From NCBI GenBank assembly GCA_905182985.1, contig CAJJDN010000041.1, forward strand, positions 472,059-536,058: a stretch of 64,000 bases of DNA. Reading direction: 5' to 3'. A program made the position numbers and the translations under genes. Below, one piece after another: positions 14,415-25,813 of this stretch. The stretch's first letter is position 1. Each line of letters starts with the position of its first letter. The stretch comes from Paramecium sonneborni (Eukaryota > Ciliophora > Oligohymenophorea > Peniculida > Parameciidae). The notes beneath the pieces were generated by a model. It worked only from the letters and a program-made list of their open reading frames with translations. It had not been told where the DNA came from and ran no database searches.

Positions 14415-14655
14415 TTCCTATTAATTATTATAAAATGAATAATTGATATAAATTATAGGATTTCACATATTTTTAATTTATTGAATATAATATAAATTAT
14501 GAAATATCTTAGATGAGTCTCTAAGTTTTTACATAAAAATTATATTCTAATTGGTTTAAGACAAGAAATAAATTCATAATTAATCAAATACATATTATTA
14601 TTAAGATATTTATGTATATTTACTAATAGAAATTATAAATATAAATAAAAATCAA

Positions 14656-15360
14656 TCAAAAAATGCTTTAAATATTTAGACTTTAGTTAATATTAAATAT
14701 AGATTTGTTTTGTTATTCTAAATATTATTGTTAAATGATCTTCTCTTAATGATTATTAGTTATATCATTAAATATTGGTTGTTATTAAAACATAAATTAA
14801 CTATTGGATTATGATGGATTAACATAAAGTTAAACCATTTATCCTTCCCAATCTATATTTGTTCTTGTAATTCTTGGTGTTGAAGTATTGATTTATCGAT
14901 AAACTTTATCGATTACAACATAAGGGGGATCATTTTCAATTAAATCTGAATCCAAATAAGAATTATAAACGTAATACCCAACCTATGATAATATTTACCT
15001 AAAATAAATACTCTAAAGAATTCTTAGTTTCTATATTTTACACTAAGAATAATTGCTGTCGCGCCAAATAAATTATCTTTGCCATGTATTAACTCTAACT
15101 TTGGACCAGCACTCATTAATGTAAACTGCATCATCCCTTATTAAAGTGGAGGCATTGAAAATTGTTCAAGCACTTGATCTTGTTTATCATCATTAGGACA
15201 CCCTATGTAAATCAGTCTAAAATATTAAATTATCATACTTCCAGTCAATCTCTGAATCTAAATATCTCATAACTTCAAAGGTGATTTACATTTGAATTGG
15301 TGTATTGAAAAGAGCTGTGTCTTGGTCAAAAACTATATTTGTAATGTTTATAAATGCCAT
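14656..15360 (-). CDS. ASF1: Histone chaperone ASF1
   Basis: ATG 15360 with introns 15217-15238 (22 nt) and 14983-15011 (29 nt) gives 217 residues ending at TGA 14658-14656. The order of motifs is that of the ASF1 immunoglobulin-like core: MAFINITNIVFD at the start, ITFEVMRYLDSEIDWKLIYIG, a central SAGPKLELI, KYRNQEFFRVGYYV, a PP-containing loop and TPRITRTNIDW at the end of the core. ASF1 binds H3-H4 dimers and works in nucleosome assembly and disassembly with replication and transcription. After the core (about 160 residues) comes a Gln/Asn-rich tail rather than the acidic tail seen in yeast. The PIG-L gene is upstream on the same strand with only 37 bases between them. Confidence 0.93.
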
Positions 15361-15397
15361 TAAAAATTTAAATAACAATAAACCCTCGAAATTTAAC

Positions 15398-16232
15398 TCA
15401 AATTTTAATCAATGTATTAATATAAGCATATCTTGAAAACACAACAAACATCTTTCTATACCATACAAATTATGAATTGTGAATTTGCATCGATTTCCAT
15501 GCCTTTAAAATATTTAGATTAACCATTAAATTATCATTTAGAATAGAAGATACAAAGAAATCTAAAATTGAACTGTACTTTCTTAAGATATTTGTAGTCT
15601 CTAACACAAACACCTTTAAATCTTCAATTCTTTTCATTGTAGATATTGCTTTATAACAAGCTATATGATTCACATGATCTGAAATGCCATTTTTATCAAA
15701 TGTAATTACTCCCTTTATATTATTTTACAATATATAACTATATTTTATAAATTATTAATTATTACTCTTCTACTATTTTTTATATTTTTTCTATAGGCCA
15801 CGAAATACTCATTGAATCTTATAAATGTTCATCGTTAATAATAGTTAACTGATTAATAAGGAAAAAATTTTACTTTATTTATTTTCAGGTATTTACAGCA
15901 CTTTTATAATTCTGCTTCTCTAATTTTTCCAATATTATTTGCATTTCCATTTGATAAACATAGTAAATGAACTTCATAATTTTTATCATTTAAATAAGAA
16001 ATTGTAGGTAAGAAAAACATGGCTTCATCATCAGGGTGTGCAGTGACTATTAAAACACATTTTTTTTCCTTATGTAATTTTTAATTCTTACTTCTTTCTA
16101 ATTATGCTATTTCTTTGATTTAAAATATAGTAGGATAAATATTGTGATGAAGTTAGATATGATCAATCCATATTTTAAAATAAAAAGTAAATCGTCATCT
16201 ACAACCTCTTCAATAATTTAAAAAAGTTCCAT
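15398..16232 (-). CDS. PIGL: N-acetylglucosaminyl-phosphatidylinositol de-N-acetylase (PIG-L)
   Basis: Four exons from ATG 16232, with introns 16069-16091 (23 nt), 15849-15873 (25 nt) and 15738-15765 (28 nt), give 252 residues. A single N-terminal membrane helix (about residues 14-37) is followed by VTAHPDDEAMFF, the zinc-binding AHPDDE motif of the LmbE/PIG-L family. Further family signatures follow: LCLSNGNANNIGKIREAEL, a VINDEHLQDS-type segment and TFDKNGISDHVNH with the second His pair. The enzyme removes the acetyl group from GlcNAc-PI, the second step of GPI anchor synthesis, on the cytosolic face of the ER. Paramecium surface proteins are heavily GPI-anchored, so the gene is expected. 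Length and topology match the family. Confidence 0.93.
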
Positions 16233-16394
16233 AATTATAATTTTAAAATAATATTTGTAATTTTTATACCAAAAATTATTTCATCTTTATTCTCTTTAGA
16301 TTTATGGAGTTTTAAAATAGGAATGATAAATTCATTTATGAAGATCAAAACTATTCCTTTGTAATAAATATAATAATACTATTAATATATAATA

Positions 16395-19300
16395 TCATTT
16401 TGTTTATTTATTTGTGTCATTTAAATTTTCAAGCATATTTTTAATATTGTGTTAGCTCTTATCTAATGTAATTTTGCTAGCTATATAATCCTTTTTTAAC
16501 TCTTTAATGAGTTCAATTGATTATTCATTAAAATCTATAATCCTTGGATTTTTTGATAAATCATTATATTCTTCTGAGAATTAAACCTTATTTTCATGCT
16601 AAATTGATTGATATTAAATAGTACTTCTTAAAGTCGATTATTTATCATGGATGCTCTTACTCTTAATTCTTCAATATCTTAAATAAGACCCAATTCTTTG
16701 GCTGAATTTTTGTTTAATTTTCTTTTAGAGATAGCATATTTTTCCAACAATTTATGTGCCTTAATTAATTCTGAGATAATAAATTAATTTTTATCTCGAA
16801 TCTATTTTAATTATCCACCCATTGACTATTCTAACTATTCAAAAATTCATTGAAAAAATACTTAAACAACATATCCTTAAAACTCTCCTACATTTTATAT
16901 TTAATTGGGCTTAGATTTATCTTACCCAGTTTTTTAAAATATTGTTTAAGTTAAGTGTGTTTTATTTTACTCTAATTTATTTTTGAGTGCTTCTAACTCG
17001 GAAGATGTTGTGTTTTAATGTTATTTTAATGTTTCATTTATTAGTTACATCAGAAATACTTCGTTATAGATAGATTGTAAATTATTCTAAGTTGTATTTT
17101 ATGGTTGAAGTGATGTCTGCTAATAATTCAACATTAAATAATAATATTAATAATAATTCAAATATTTAATTTTCTGAAATACTTTTTTTATTGTATTTCA
17201 TGATCTATTGCTACCTTCATTAAATCATTTTTTCTATTATTAATTTAAGATTAATATGTGTCAAATTCATTCATTAAGTCTTTCAATTCAAACTACTTTG
17301 TTTATTCTTTGTAGTCCTTATTTTAATCTTCAAAATGTTTCTGTAATAATTCTTTTTCATCAAGAGCTTTTTATAACTAATAACTTAAATTAACTTTTTC
17401 ATCAAAAAGTTTTTCAATTTAATCATGTCTTTATTCAATTTCCAATTATTTTAATTTAACTTCATTTTCTAACATTTCATTTCTTAATTTTGATTGATTC
17501 AATTCATACTCCTTAAAAATTTAATAAAATAATATACCATTTTCTTAATTTGTTAATTATGATCAAACTCAACTTATGCCAAAGCATCACTATGTTAATC
17601 TTTCATTTCTTCAATTTAAATTCTTAATTATTAGATTTCTTCTAAATATTTTCGTGTATCCTCTTAAGCCTTTTCTTCCTATTGCCTAATATCTATATCA
17701 TAATATTCATTATATTAAGGAATAGTAACTTGTTTTTTTTAAGGAACTTTTTCTTTGTCTTCTTATTCTAATGGTGTTACTGATTAATCACTAATTACAC
17801 TCTTTTCATTAAAATTAGGTTAAAACTTTTCAGCATTTTTTAAGTCCTCGTCTTCTTAAACTTCTGTTTGAGTTGCTTTTTCAACTTTTTCAACTCCCTA
17901 AAATTCTTCATCTTAATAATCTGGTCCAACAAATTATTTTCCTTTAGATTTATCTGATCTATCATCATCAGCTATATCACCATTAATAAGATCTTATTAA
18001 TCTTATTGATTTTCTTTTTATTCTTGTTTTTGTTATTATTCTTCTGGTTTCTCATAAGCTTTAACATAAATTCTTTTTGGCATATAACTATTAAATTTAT
18101 CCATATGAATATCCTTAATGTCGGAAGGTAAGACTTTTATATTATTGTGATAATAATTGTAGAGGAAATTATAATCATTTTGTAATAAAGGATCAGTGAT
18201 AAAATAGCTATAAATATCAATAGATACATCATTATCATATGTAGTAATATATGATTCTAAGATATTTTTAAGTTTAGTTGACATTTCTTAAAATTAAGGT
18301 AAATTACTATAGGATCTATTTGTATTATTGAAAAAAAGATCTTTAAAAAGATTAGCAACAGTAAGAAAATGATCCATATTGTAATCTTGATTAATAAATT
18401 ATTCCTTAAGGTTTGGATTCAATAAAAATTTTGATATGAATAAATTTTTAACTGGAAATGTAGCTTAAAGATTATCTGTGAAATGGGGAGCATCTTGTAT
18501 AGTTTAATTAAATTAAGCAAGTAAATTGAGAAGATCTGGAGGTAAAGTAGCAAAGAAAGTAATAAATTATGTTTCTACAATTGGTTAAACAGTTGCAAAG
18601 AATTTAGGAGGAGCCATCTTATGATTTGGTAAAAGCAAATCATCTAGTAATTATTAAAATTCAAAGTAAACAGGAGAATATAACAACTGCATATAATTTA
18701 GTAGAAACTAGAAGAAAGGATCACTTTCATCTTGGTCTTTGAAAAGCATATCTCTTTTAGTCTGGGTATTAATATACTATTTAAAGATATTGTGTATCAT
18801 ATCTTCACCCTAAAATTTTAATTAAGAAAACTATGATCGTTTGTAATTAGTTCTTTTTTTTGAATAAGCTGCAAAATATATTCTACCTAAAGTAAAATGC
18901 ACTTCTTTTACATTTATAGTGTCATTCTTTACAAATAGCAATTTCTTAATAATTAATAATTTATTGCTAAAAATCAATTTATTTACTTCATCAATTTCAT
19001 CCCTTTCAGCCATACTTTATCTTTCTATAATATACTTACTGATTCTTCCTTTATTTGCTATATAATCATCCAACACTTGATCACTAACTTACTCTTTTTC
19101 TAAAATATACTCCAGAGTATTAACAAAATGACTGAGTTATAATTTATTTTAATCAGCATCATTGTAATTCATCATAATGTCTAATGATTCGAAAAATTCG
19201 AAACTAGTTGCCATTCTTTCTAAAGCTTTTACAAATACTTTAACATCTAAAGGGACATAATTTCCAATACTTTCCATAATTTTACCTGATTGTTATGCCA

Positions 19301-19677
19301 ATTGTGATTATTAACTTGTTTAATACAAACTCTGATGTACTTTTGCTCTATCTGAAGATTTATTTTTTGAATATAAATTAAAAATTAAACCATCTATTAG
19401 GAGTATTATTAAATCTATATATTGAGTAGCTGGCTAATCAGATCCTTCATCAGCTATTCTGATTATTTAAATCATTATAGCTGAAATTACTGAATCGTAA
19501 TATTCTTTTCCTTTGACTTCTATGGATTATTTCCAAGTATTCTAATAAACTTCATTTATTGATTTATTTACATCCTATTTCATATGCTCCTTATCCAAAT
19601 AAAAAATTGAAAGCTTGCCTAATATTGTTTTCTATTTTATCAGATGAAAATTGGTCTTTTTTTTTTTCAAAATTCAT
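16395..19677 (-). CDS. Large helical protein with C-terminal coiled coil, unknown family
   Basis: ATG 19677 (MNFEKKKDQFSSD) with one 22-nt intron (19550-19571) gives 1086 residues and closes exactly at TGA 16397-16395. The N-terminal 600 residues are helical and fairly hydrophobic, with recognisable stretches such as YIDLIILLIDGLI, PLDVKVFVKALERMATSFEFFESL and YIANKGRISKYI, suggesting an armadillo- or RIH-like helical solenoid. I cannot assign the family. The middle is acidic and Gln-rich, and the last third is a typical charged coiled coil. The start is 33 bases after the stop of the upstream gene on the same strand. It could be a scaffold or cytoskeletal regulator, but that is only a guess from architecture. 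Confidence 0.75.
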
Positions 19678-19710
19678 TACTATTTATTAACAATATTATT
19701 ATAATTTAAA

Positions 19711-20900
19711 TCACAACAGCATAATAAATTCATATGCAATTAAAGGTTATTTATACTCTGGTTTTTTCATTAATATAGCAATTTTGTCTTTCGATTTTAA
19801 AACTATAGTTTTATTGTTTACAATCCTAGTCCAAGTACCAAGAGTAATCTAATTCTTTAGATATATCTTTACATCATCATTATTTTTGGTCGATTCATCA
19901 TCTCTATAAATAAATATCCCATTTGGGCTTTTATTTTATAACTTAAAAATGTATTCATATTGATTGTCTTCAGGTGGTTTTGTTTCCTGTAGTAATTAGG
20001 AATTATCAATACAAGTGTAAAATATTCTAAAATGAAATTCAAAGTTACTCCTGCTACTATTATGGTTAATGTTATTGATCATTTGGTTTATCGATTTTAA
20101 TTTTTTTTTGTGGTACTTCAAAATTATCACTGTCAAATTTTTATTTTAATTATCTAATGCATGTAATGATTGCATGTTCTCTAGAAATAGTTTAAACTTG
20201 CTAAACTTCCATTTATAATTTTCTATAATATTCTCTGCCAAATTTAAAGACTTCTTGTTCATTGATTTAATCATTGCCAAATTTTAATTCAATTACTTCT
20301 ATTGTATTTATTATATTCATTCTAAATTGTTGTTTTATATGGTCTTCAGCAATCAACTTCAATTAAATCTTTCCTTCTGATTGATTACCTAATTTATATA
20401 TAATCCTCCTCATACTTTGAACTATCTAGTCATCATCAATCTAGGTTTCTTCAACATGAGTAGTAACATTCGCTTATTTTTCAACCACACTTGTTTAACC
20501 AAGGGCTAAACAAGTTAATAAATGATTATTCAATTGCTGACTAAGCCTGTCTAAAGCTTATGATTTATCTTTTATATCATTGTAGACACTTCCAAAAGGT
20601 AATTTAGATAGTATTGTATTAATACTAAAATTTTATATTAATTTAATACTATGAGTTGCGTTCTGGTAATTTGGAGAGTAATTGGGAAGACTCTGTCAAT
20701 TCTTTTTTTATCTACCCTTATAATTATGCATTGATTCTAAATTATAAGCAAAAACTTTACTAGAAATCTTTTTGTTCTAATTTCTATAATTATTCTTAGA
20801 GAGAAGACAATTTAAGTCTAAAGAATTTGACCTCTTCTCCATTTTCTTCGTGTGCTTTAGCCAAATCAACAGCTGTCTATACTAATCCAAAGAGATCCAT
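19711..20900 (-). CDS. Hypothetical protein with N-terminal coiled coil
   Basis: ATG 20900 (MDLFGLVQTAVDLAK) with introns 20625-20649 (25 nt) and 20027-20048 (22 nt) gives 380 residues ending at TGA 19713-19711. A further 24-nt stretch with intron-like ends near the start of the gene (beginning GTAAAGTTTTTG on the minus strand) keeps the frame whether or not it is spliced. The first 80 residues are Gln/Glu/Lys-rich and likely coiled coil. Residues about 150-260 are helical. After a Gln-rich linker, the last 110 residues look beta-rich (YEYIFKLQNKSPNGIFIY, LGTWTRIVNNKT). No family recognised. At first sight a 9-T run at 20101-20109 looks like a frameshift, but the 22-nt intron restores the frame. 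Confidence 0.65.
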
Positions 20901-21607
20901 TTTCTGATTAATTAATTATATTTTAAATTCTCACTTAGAGTATTAGCTTATTGTGAAAGTGGTTCAATTTATTAATAATTCTTATTTTACTAATTTAAGT
21001 ATTTTATCAGAATTATTATATTTCCTCTATATATTTCATCATTTAAATCTATCCCTCTATTTGTCGAATTTTTTCACTTATGACATCATCCTGACAAAAA
21101 ATTACAAGATTTAGTTGTAAAAAATAATATTTTAGAGCACATTTTCAATTTATTTAATTTAAGAGTTTTATAAGAATCAATATTCAGTTTAGAATGGTTA
21201 AACTACTTCGAGTTTCTTGTTATAACCTTAATAAATTTTGCCATCTAGTTATAAATAATATTCTAGAATTGAATTTAAGTAAATGTTTTAAGAATGAATC
21301 AAATAATAAGAAAAAATACATATGAAAATATAAAGTACAATCCAAAAAAATAATATATATTTTACTTATTAAGGGTTAAATTTAAAAGGAGACTATAGAT
21401 TCAACACTATTTCTTCTTATTAGAATGAGAGATGATGAATTATTTATTTAAAGTTTTCATTTTTCTTTAATACTAATAAAGCAATATAAAGGATTAAAAT
21501 AGTACCTTAGAATACAAAATAGCTTCTAATAGATAATTTGAATAAAATTAATTTTTATAATCTCAATTGGAATCTTATTATCATAACATATAATTATATT
21601 AAAATTA
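20901..21607. other. Divergent intergenic region, nothing recognised
   Basis: About 700 AT-rich bases between two genes that diverge. Frames are broken on both strands and no RNA gene or repeat was seen. Confidence 0.45.
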
Positions 21608-22454
21608 ATGGATTAATAGCAATTTGATTCTGAATTGCAAACTTATTTTCTACACATTAAACATGAAATCAAATAAGAACACATTGAATATTTAAAGAAG
21701 CATCCAGAATTAAATCAAATATTAAATGATTTCACAAGTTAGATAATTTTAGAGAAAGTAACTTTTTCAATATTATATCAGCCAGATAATGTGTACCAAT
21801 ACGCAAAAGAATATTTCAGTTTCTTTAATTAAGAAAAAGATCTCAAAACTTGTAAGCCTTTAGTTGTTTCAGGAGCAAGTGGAGTTGGAAAAGTAATCAA
21901 GCTATTGATTTTTATAATAGGGAACATTATTATAGATGCTTTTTAAATAATATCCATAATAATTTGTATTTAGTGTTAGCTATACAACGAGGGCACCAAG
22001 GCCAGGAGAGGTTCATGGATAACATTATTACTTTGTTAGTAAAGAAGAATTTTAAAAAGAAATTGAAAAGAAAGCATTTTTAGAATTTTGTGAAGTTCAT
22101 GGAAATTATTATGGAACTCATTTGGCTTAAGTATAAAAAGTAATGAAGTAAGGATAAGTCTGTGTAATTGAAATAGATGTTTAAGGTGCTGAAAAGATAA
22201 GTAAATCAATGCCTAATTAATGCAATTATATTTTCATTAATGCTCCCTCTACTGAGGAATTGAGAAAAAGACTTACTGGAAGAGGAACTGAGACTGAAGA
22301 AGTAATTGAGAAAAGAATGAAAAATGCTGAAAAAGAAATAGAGAAAGCTCATCAATTAGGATTCTATAATGAATTATTAAACGATGATTTGCAAAAGACT
22401 TTTAAGAAACTAATTGACGTTCTCAAAACATTTTATGCCGATCTAAAATTATGA
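21608..22454 (+). CDS. Guanylate kinase with N-terminal RIIa/Dpy-30-like docking region
   Basis: ATG 21608 with a 28-nt intron (21893-21920) gives 272 residues ending at TGA 22452-22454. The C-terminal two thirds is a full guanylate kinase: P-loop SGASGVGKGT, SYTTRAPRPGEVHGQHYYFV for GMP binding, FLEFCEVHGNYYGT, VIEIDVQGAEKI and the lid LRKRLTGRGTE. It phosphorylates GMP to GDP. The first 85 residues are extra. They contain HPELNQILNDF and a later YAKEYFSFF, resembling the RIIa/Dpy-30 dimerisation-docking fold found in many axonemal proteins. That part is inference. The intron lies exactly between the two halves of the P-loop. The start was taken as the first in-frame ATG; an upstream start is not excluded. 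Confidence 0.92.
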
Positions 22455-22535
22455 TATCGAGTATAGAATATTCAAAATATACAAAACAGAATTTTTATAT
22501 TTGTTGATAACAATTTTAAAATTTATTTAGAACTC

Positions 22536-22850
22536 TCATCTATCATTCTTCCATTTATGACCACAGCTTATGCATTCAAAAGAAATTGTACTTTATTCAT
22601 CAGCACCTCTTGTTTAAAATTCCCAAAAGAAAGCTTTTAGGCATCCACATTTATCACATTGCTCATCTGTAATTTATTTATTTTATTATGGATATGTTAT
22701 AGGAGCTAGCTCTTTAGATTAAAATGTTTTTGTTAGCCTCATTTCTTTTAAAGGAAAATAATAGATGCATCCTGGACATTTTAGTCTATATCCTTAACTA
22801 GATTCATTTTCTAAAGATAAAAAATTTGAACAAACTGGGCAAAAATTCAT
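22536..22850 (-). CDS. RNA polymerase III subunit C11 (RPC11/POLR3K-like)
   Basis: An intronless 104-residue protein starts at ATG 22850. Two zinc ribbons are visible: CPVC...CPGC at residues 4-30, and CDKCGCLKAFFWEF followed by FECISCGHKW at the C-terminus. The C-terminal ribbon carries the TFIIS-type QTRGADE hairpin, whose acidic pair stimulates RNA cleavage by the polymerase. Length (about 105) and the arrangement match Pol III subunit C11. RPB9 and RPA12 are the related alternatives, but the short spacing and motif context favour C11. It is tail to tail with the guanylate kinase, 81 bases apart. Confidence 0.88.
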
Positions 22851-23532
22851 TTAAAAAAATAATTTATGATAAATTTTTTTAAGCAAATTAAATATTTTTC
22901 AGCAAAGTATTTAAAAATTAATAAAAAATCAACTCTTAAATTTAATATTTAAAATAACCCAAAACTTTTTACATCAAAGCCAATATTTTACCTTCTAAAT
23001 ATAAAAAATTATTAGATTACTAAAAAGATAATTCATAATCTAAAAAGCTAGTGTTATAAAAGCAGAACAACAATAAAGTAAATGCTTTATTCACAAAATT
23101 TAGCAAAAATTTTGGACTTTTTGAAGTTGTACTTATGCAAAATATCAAGCCAATTTAATTCAAAAAAATAATTTTTATTCTTGAGTAATTTAGGAATCTA
23201 ATAAATTCTTCCTGGTAGAAAATTTTAGAAAAAAATTTTTTTGGCTCCTAATTTTCCATCTTCACAATATTCTTATCATAATTAATGAATTGCTAATAAA
23301 AAAATTCTCTTTATAAAATATAAACTTTTAGTTTTCTATTATTCATAAATATACTAGATTATCACTAAATCTATGATTTTCATTATAATTTTGCTAAAGA
23401 AGGATGAATATTATAAGTACCTTATATATCTATATCATGTAATTTTAAATTTATCTAAAAATATTATATTTTCTTTTTTTGTCAATTTTTAGACAAAATA
23501 AATAATCCAAAATCTAAAAAAATAATTATATA
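22851..23532. other. Intergenic region, nothing recognised
   Basis: About 680 AT-rich bases with broken frames on both strands. No gene, RNA or repeat was recognised. The probable real neighbour on the right is the 3' end of the giant gene. Confidence 0.45.
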
Positions 23533-24672
23533 TCTTAATATAAATTTATATTATATCATGCCTCCAAAATACTATCTTGTTTATCCTCTACTTCAAAAAA
23601 TTTTTAAATCTATGGTTGCGCTACAATTATAAACACTAGATTCGCTAAAATTTTAGATGCACTTTCATCGGGATTATGTAATGCTTTGACTGCCCATGGG
23701 TAAATAGAAAGTTTAATTGAAATAATAAGAAATTCTACAATTATAAGATCAATTATTTATGTTGAAGCAAATTAAATTGCCCATAAATTTGCCTATATTA
23801 ATGATAAATAAAAATACTTAAATTTCTTCCATACTAGCAGAAAGCATTAATACAATAAACCAACAAATACCAGAAATAGCAATTGTAAATAAAATTCCTA
23901 AAAATTTAAGTATTGGTGATGCTTTCATAGTTGCAGTTATTATAGATAAAATTACATTAATAACTTAACCGATTCCAACTGATATCATTGTACCATATAC
24001 AGGTCCCATGTTACCAGAAAATAATGCTGATAATGCTAATACTAATATTGTTTTAGCATAAACCAAAGCAAATCTAGCTGGTCTACTAATTACATCATCA
24101 TATAACATTAAAATTGATAGTACTCGGTGAAGAGTCTAATGTTGATATTTTAATATTTACCAATATGCCTTCCCAAAGAACTTTTAAACTTAATGTTTTA
24201 AGCTTTATTTCTTAACCATGCTCATATTTTAAATCATGAACTGTATAAACATTTTTAATAACATTTTGTAATTCTGTTGCTTTTGATGTTTGTTTATTTG
24301 AGTTTGGATTATAAAGTTAATGTTATTATAATTGATCTTAAACTTATTTAAAATTAATTTTTTATTTGTTTTGTTCTACTTATAATCTATATATATTTTA
24401 ATGATCTAAATCTGTATTATGTTCTTCAGGTAAAATCAATCTTCCTTATTCGTCCTATTTTAGTTCAATATTTCCCGGATGATTTAAAGTAAGTAAAGCT
24501 AATTTGGGAAAATCTTTAGATTGGACAACTGGAAGTTTTTCATTTTAATGTTCGATAGAATCTTCAATGCTTTTCTCTTCTATAACAATATCATGAATTT
24601 CTTTTTTTAAATTGAGTAAATTAGGATTTGAGTTGATTTTTACATTCAATTCTTTCGTAATTTCTTCTATAA
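23533..24672. repeat. First copy of an exact 1140-bp duplication left of an N
   Basis: This block is repeated without a seen difference at 24674-25813, the two copies being separated only by the N at 24673. Each copy begins at the same point (tcttaatataaattt) and the left copy stops abruptly at the N while the right one continues into the gene. This is what an unmerged overlap of two contig ends looks like. Confidence 0.85.
23556..24672 (-). pseudogene. Duplicate 3' fragment of the giant Cys-rich gene (probable assembly copy)
   Basis: The minus strand encodes the last part of the giant gene, from the cytosolic segment after the first membrane helix through the final helices, ending at TGA 23558-23556. 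It contains the same two 25-nt introns as the right-hand copy. It has no 5' part because it ends at N 24673. It should be merged with 24674-25813 rather than treated as a separate gene. Confidence 0.8.
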
Positions 24673-24673
24673 N
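24673..24673. other. Single-N assembly join
   Basis: One ambiguous base sits exactly between two identical 1140-bp blocks, so it marks a contig join rather than a real unknown base. Confidence 0.9.
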
Positions 24674-25813
24674 TCTTAATATAAATTTATATTATATCAT
24701 GCCTCCAAAATACTATCTTGTTTATCCTCTACTTCAAAAAATTTTTAAATCTATGGTTGCGCTACAATTATAAACACTAGATTCGCTAAAATTTTAGATG
24801 CACTTTCATCGGGATTATGTAATGCTTTGACTGCCCATGGGTAAATAGAAAGTTTAATTGAAATAATAAGAAATTCTACAATTATAAGATCAATTATTTA
24901 TGTTGAAGCAAATTAAATTGCCCATAAATTTGCCTATATTAATGATAAATAAAAATACTTAAATTTCTTCCATACTAGCAGAAAGCATTAATACAATAAA
25001 CCAACAAATACCAGAAATAGCAATTGTAAATAAAATTCCTAAAAATTTAAGTATTGGTGATGCTTTCATAGTTGCAGTTATTATAGATAAAATTACATTA
25101 ATAACTTAACCGATTCCAACTGATATCATTGTACCATATACAGGTCCCATGTTACCAGAAAATAATGCTGATAATGCTAATACTAATATTGTTTTAGCAT
25201 AAACCAAAGCAAATCTAGCTGGTCTACTAATTACATCATCATATAACATTAAAATTGATAGTACTCGGTGAAGAGTCTAATGTTGATATTTTAATATTTA
25301 CCAATATGCCTTCCCAAAGAACTTTTAAACTTAATGTTTTAAGCTTTATTTCTTAACCATGCTCATATTTTAAATCATGAACTGTATAAACATTTTTAAT
25401 AACATTTTGTAATTCTGTTGCTTTTGATGTTTGTTTATTTGAGTTTGGATTATAAAGTTAATGTTATTATAATTGATCTTAAACTTATTTAAAATTAATT
25501 TTTTATTTGTTTTGTTCTACTTATAATCTATATATATTTTAATGATCTAAATCTGTATTATGTTCTTCAGGTAAAATCAATCTTCCTTATTCGTCCTATT
25601 TTAGTTCAATATTTCCCGGATGATTTAAAGTAAGTAAAGCTAATTTGGGAAAATCTTTAGATTGGACAACTGGAAGTTTTTCATTTTAATGTTCGATAGA
25701 ATCTTCAATGCTTTTCTCTTCTATAACAATATCATGAATTTCTTTTTTTAAATTGAGTAAATTAGGATTTGAGTTGATTTTTACATTCAATTCTTTCGTA
25801 ATTTCTTCTATAA
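24674..25813. repeat. Second copy of the 1140-bp duplication right of the N
   Basis: Same sequence as 23533-24672 at an offset of 1141. This copy is contiguous with the rest of the giant gene on its right. Confidence 0.85.

Noticed and set aside
20101..20109. Nine-T run as a frameshift in the 19711-20900 gene
   Set aside because: A 22-nt GTAA...TTTTAG intron at 20027-20048 restores the frame and the total length becomes divisible by three, so no error is needed.
16395..20900. One long gene with an internal TGA at 19713-19711
   Set aside because: A new ATG at 19677 with a 22-nt intron gives a second gene that closes exactly, 33 bases after the first stop. Two genes explain everything.
23533..25813. 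Real tandem gene duplication
   Set aside because: Three independent perfect duplications each centred on a single N are far better explained by unmerged contig overlaps.
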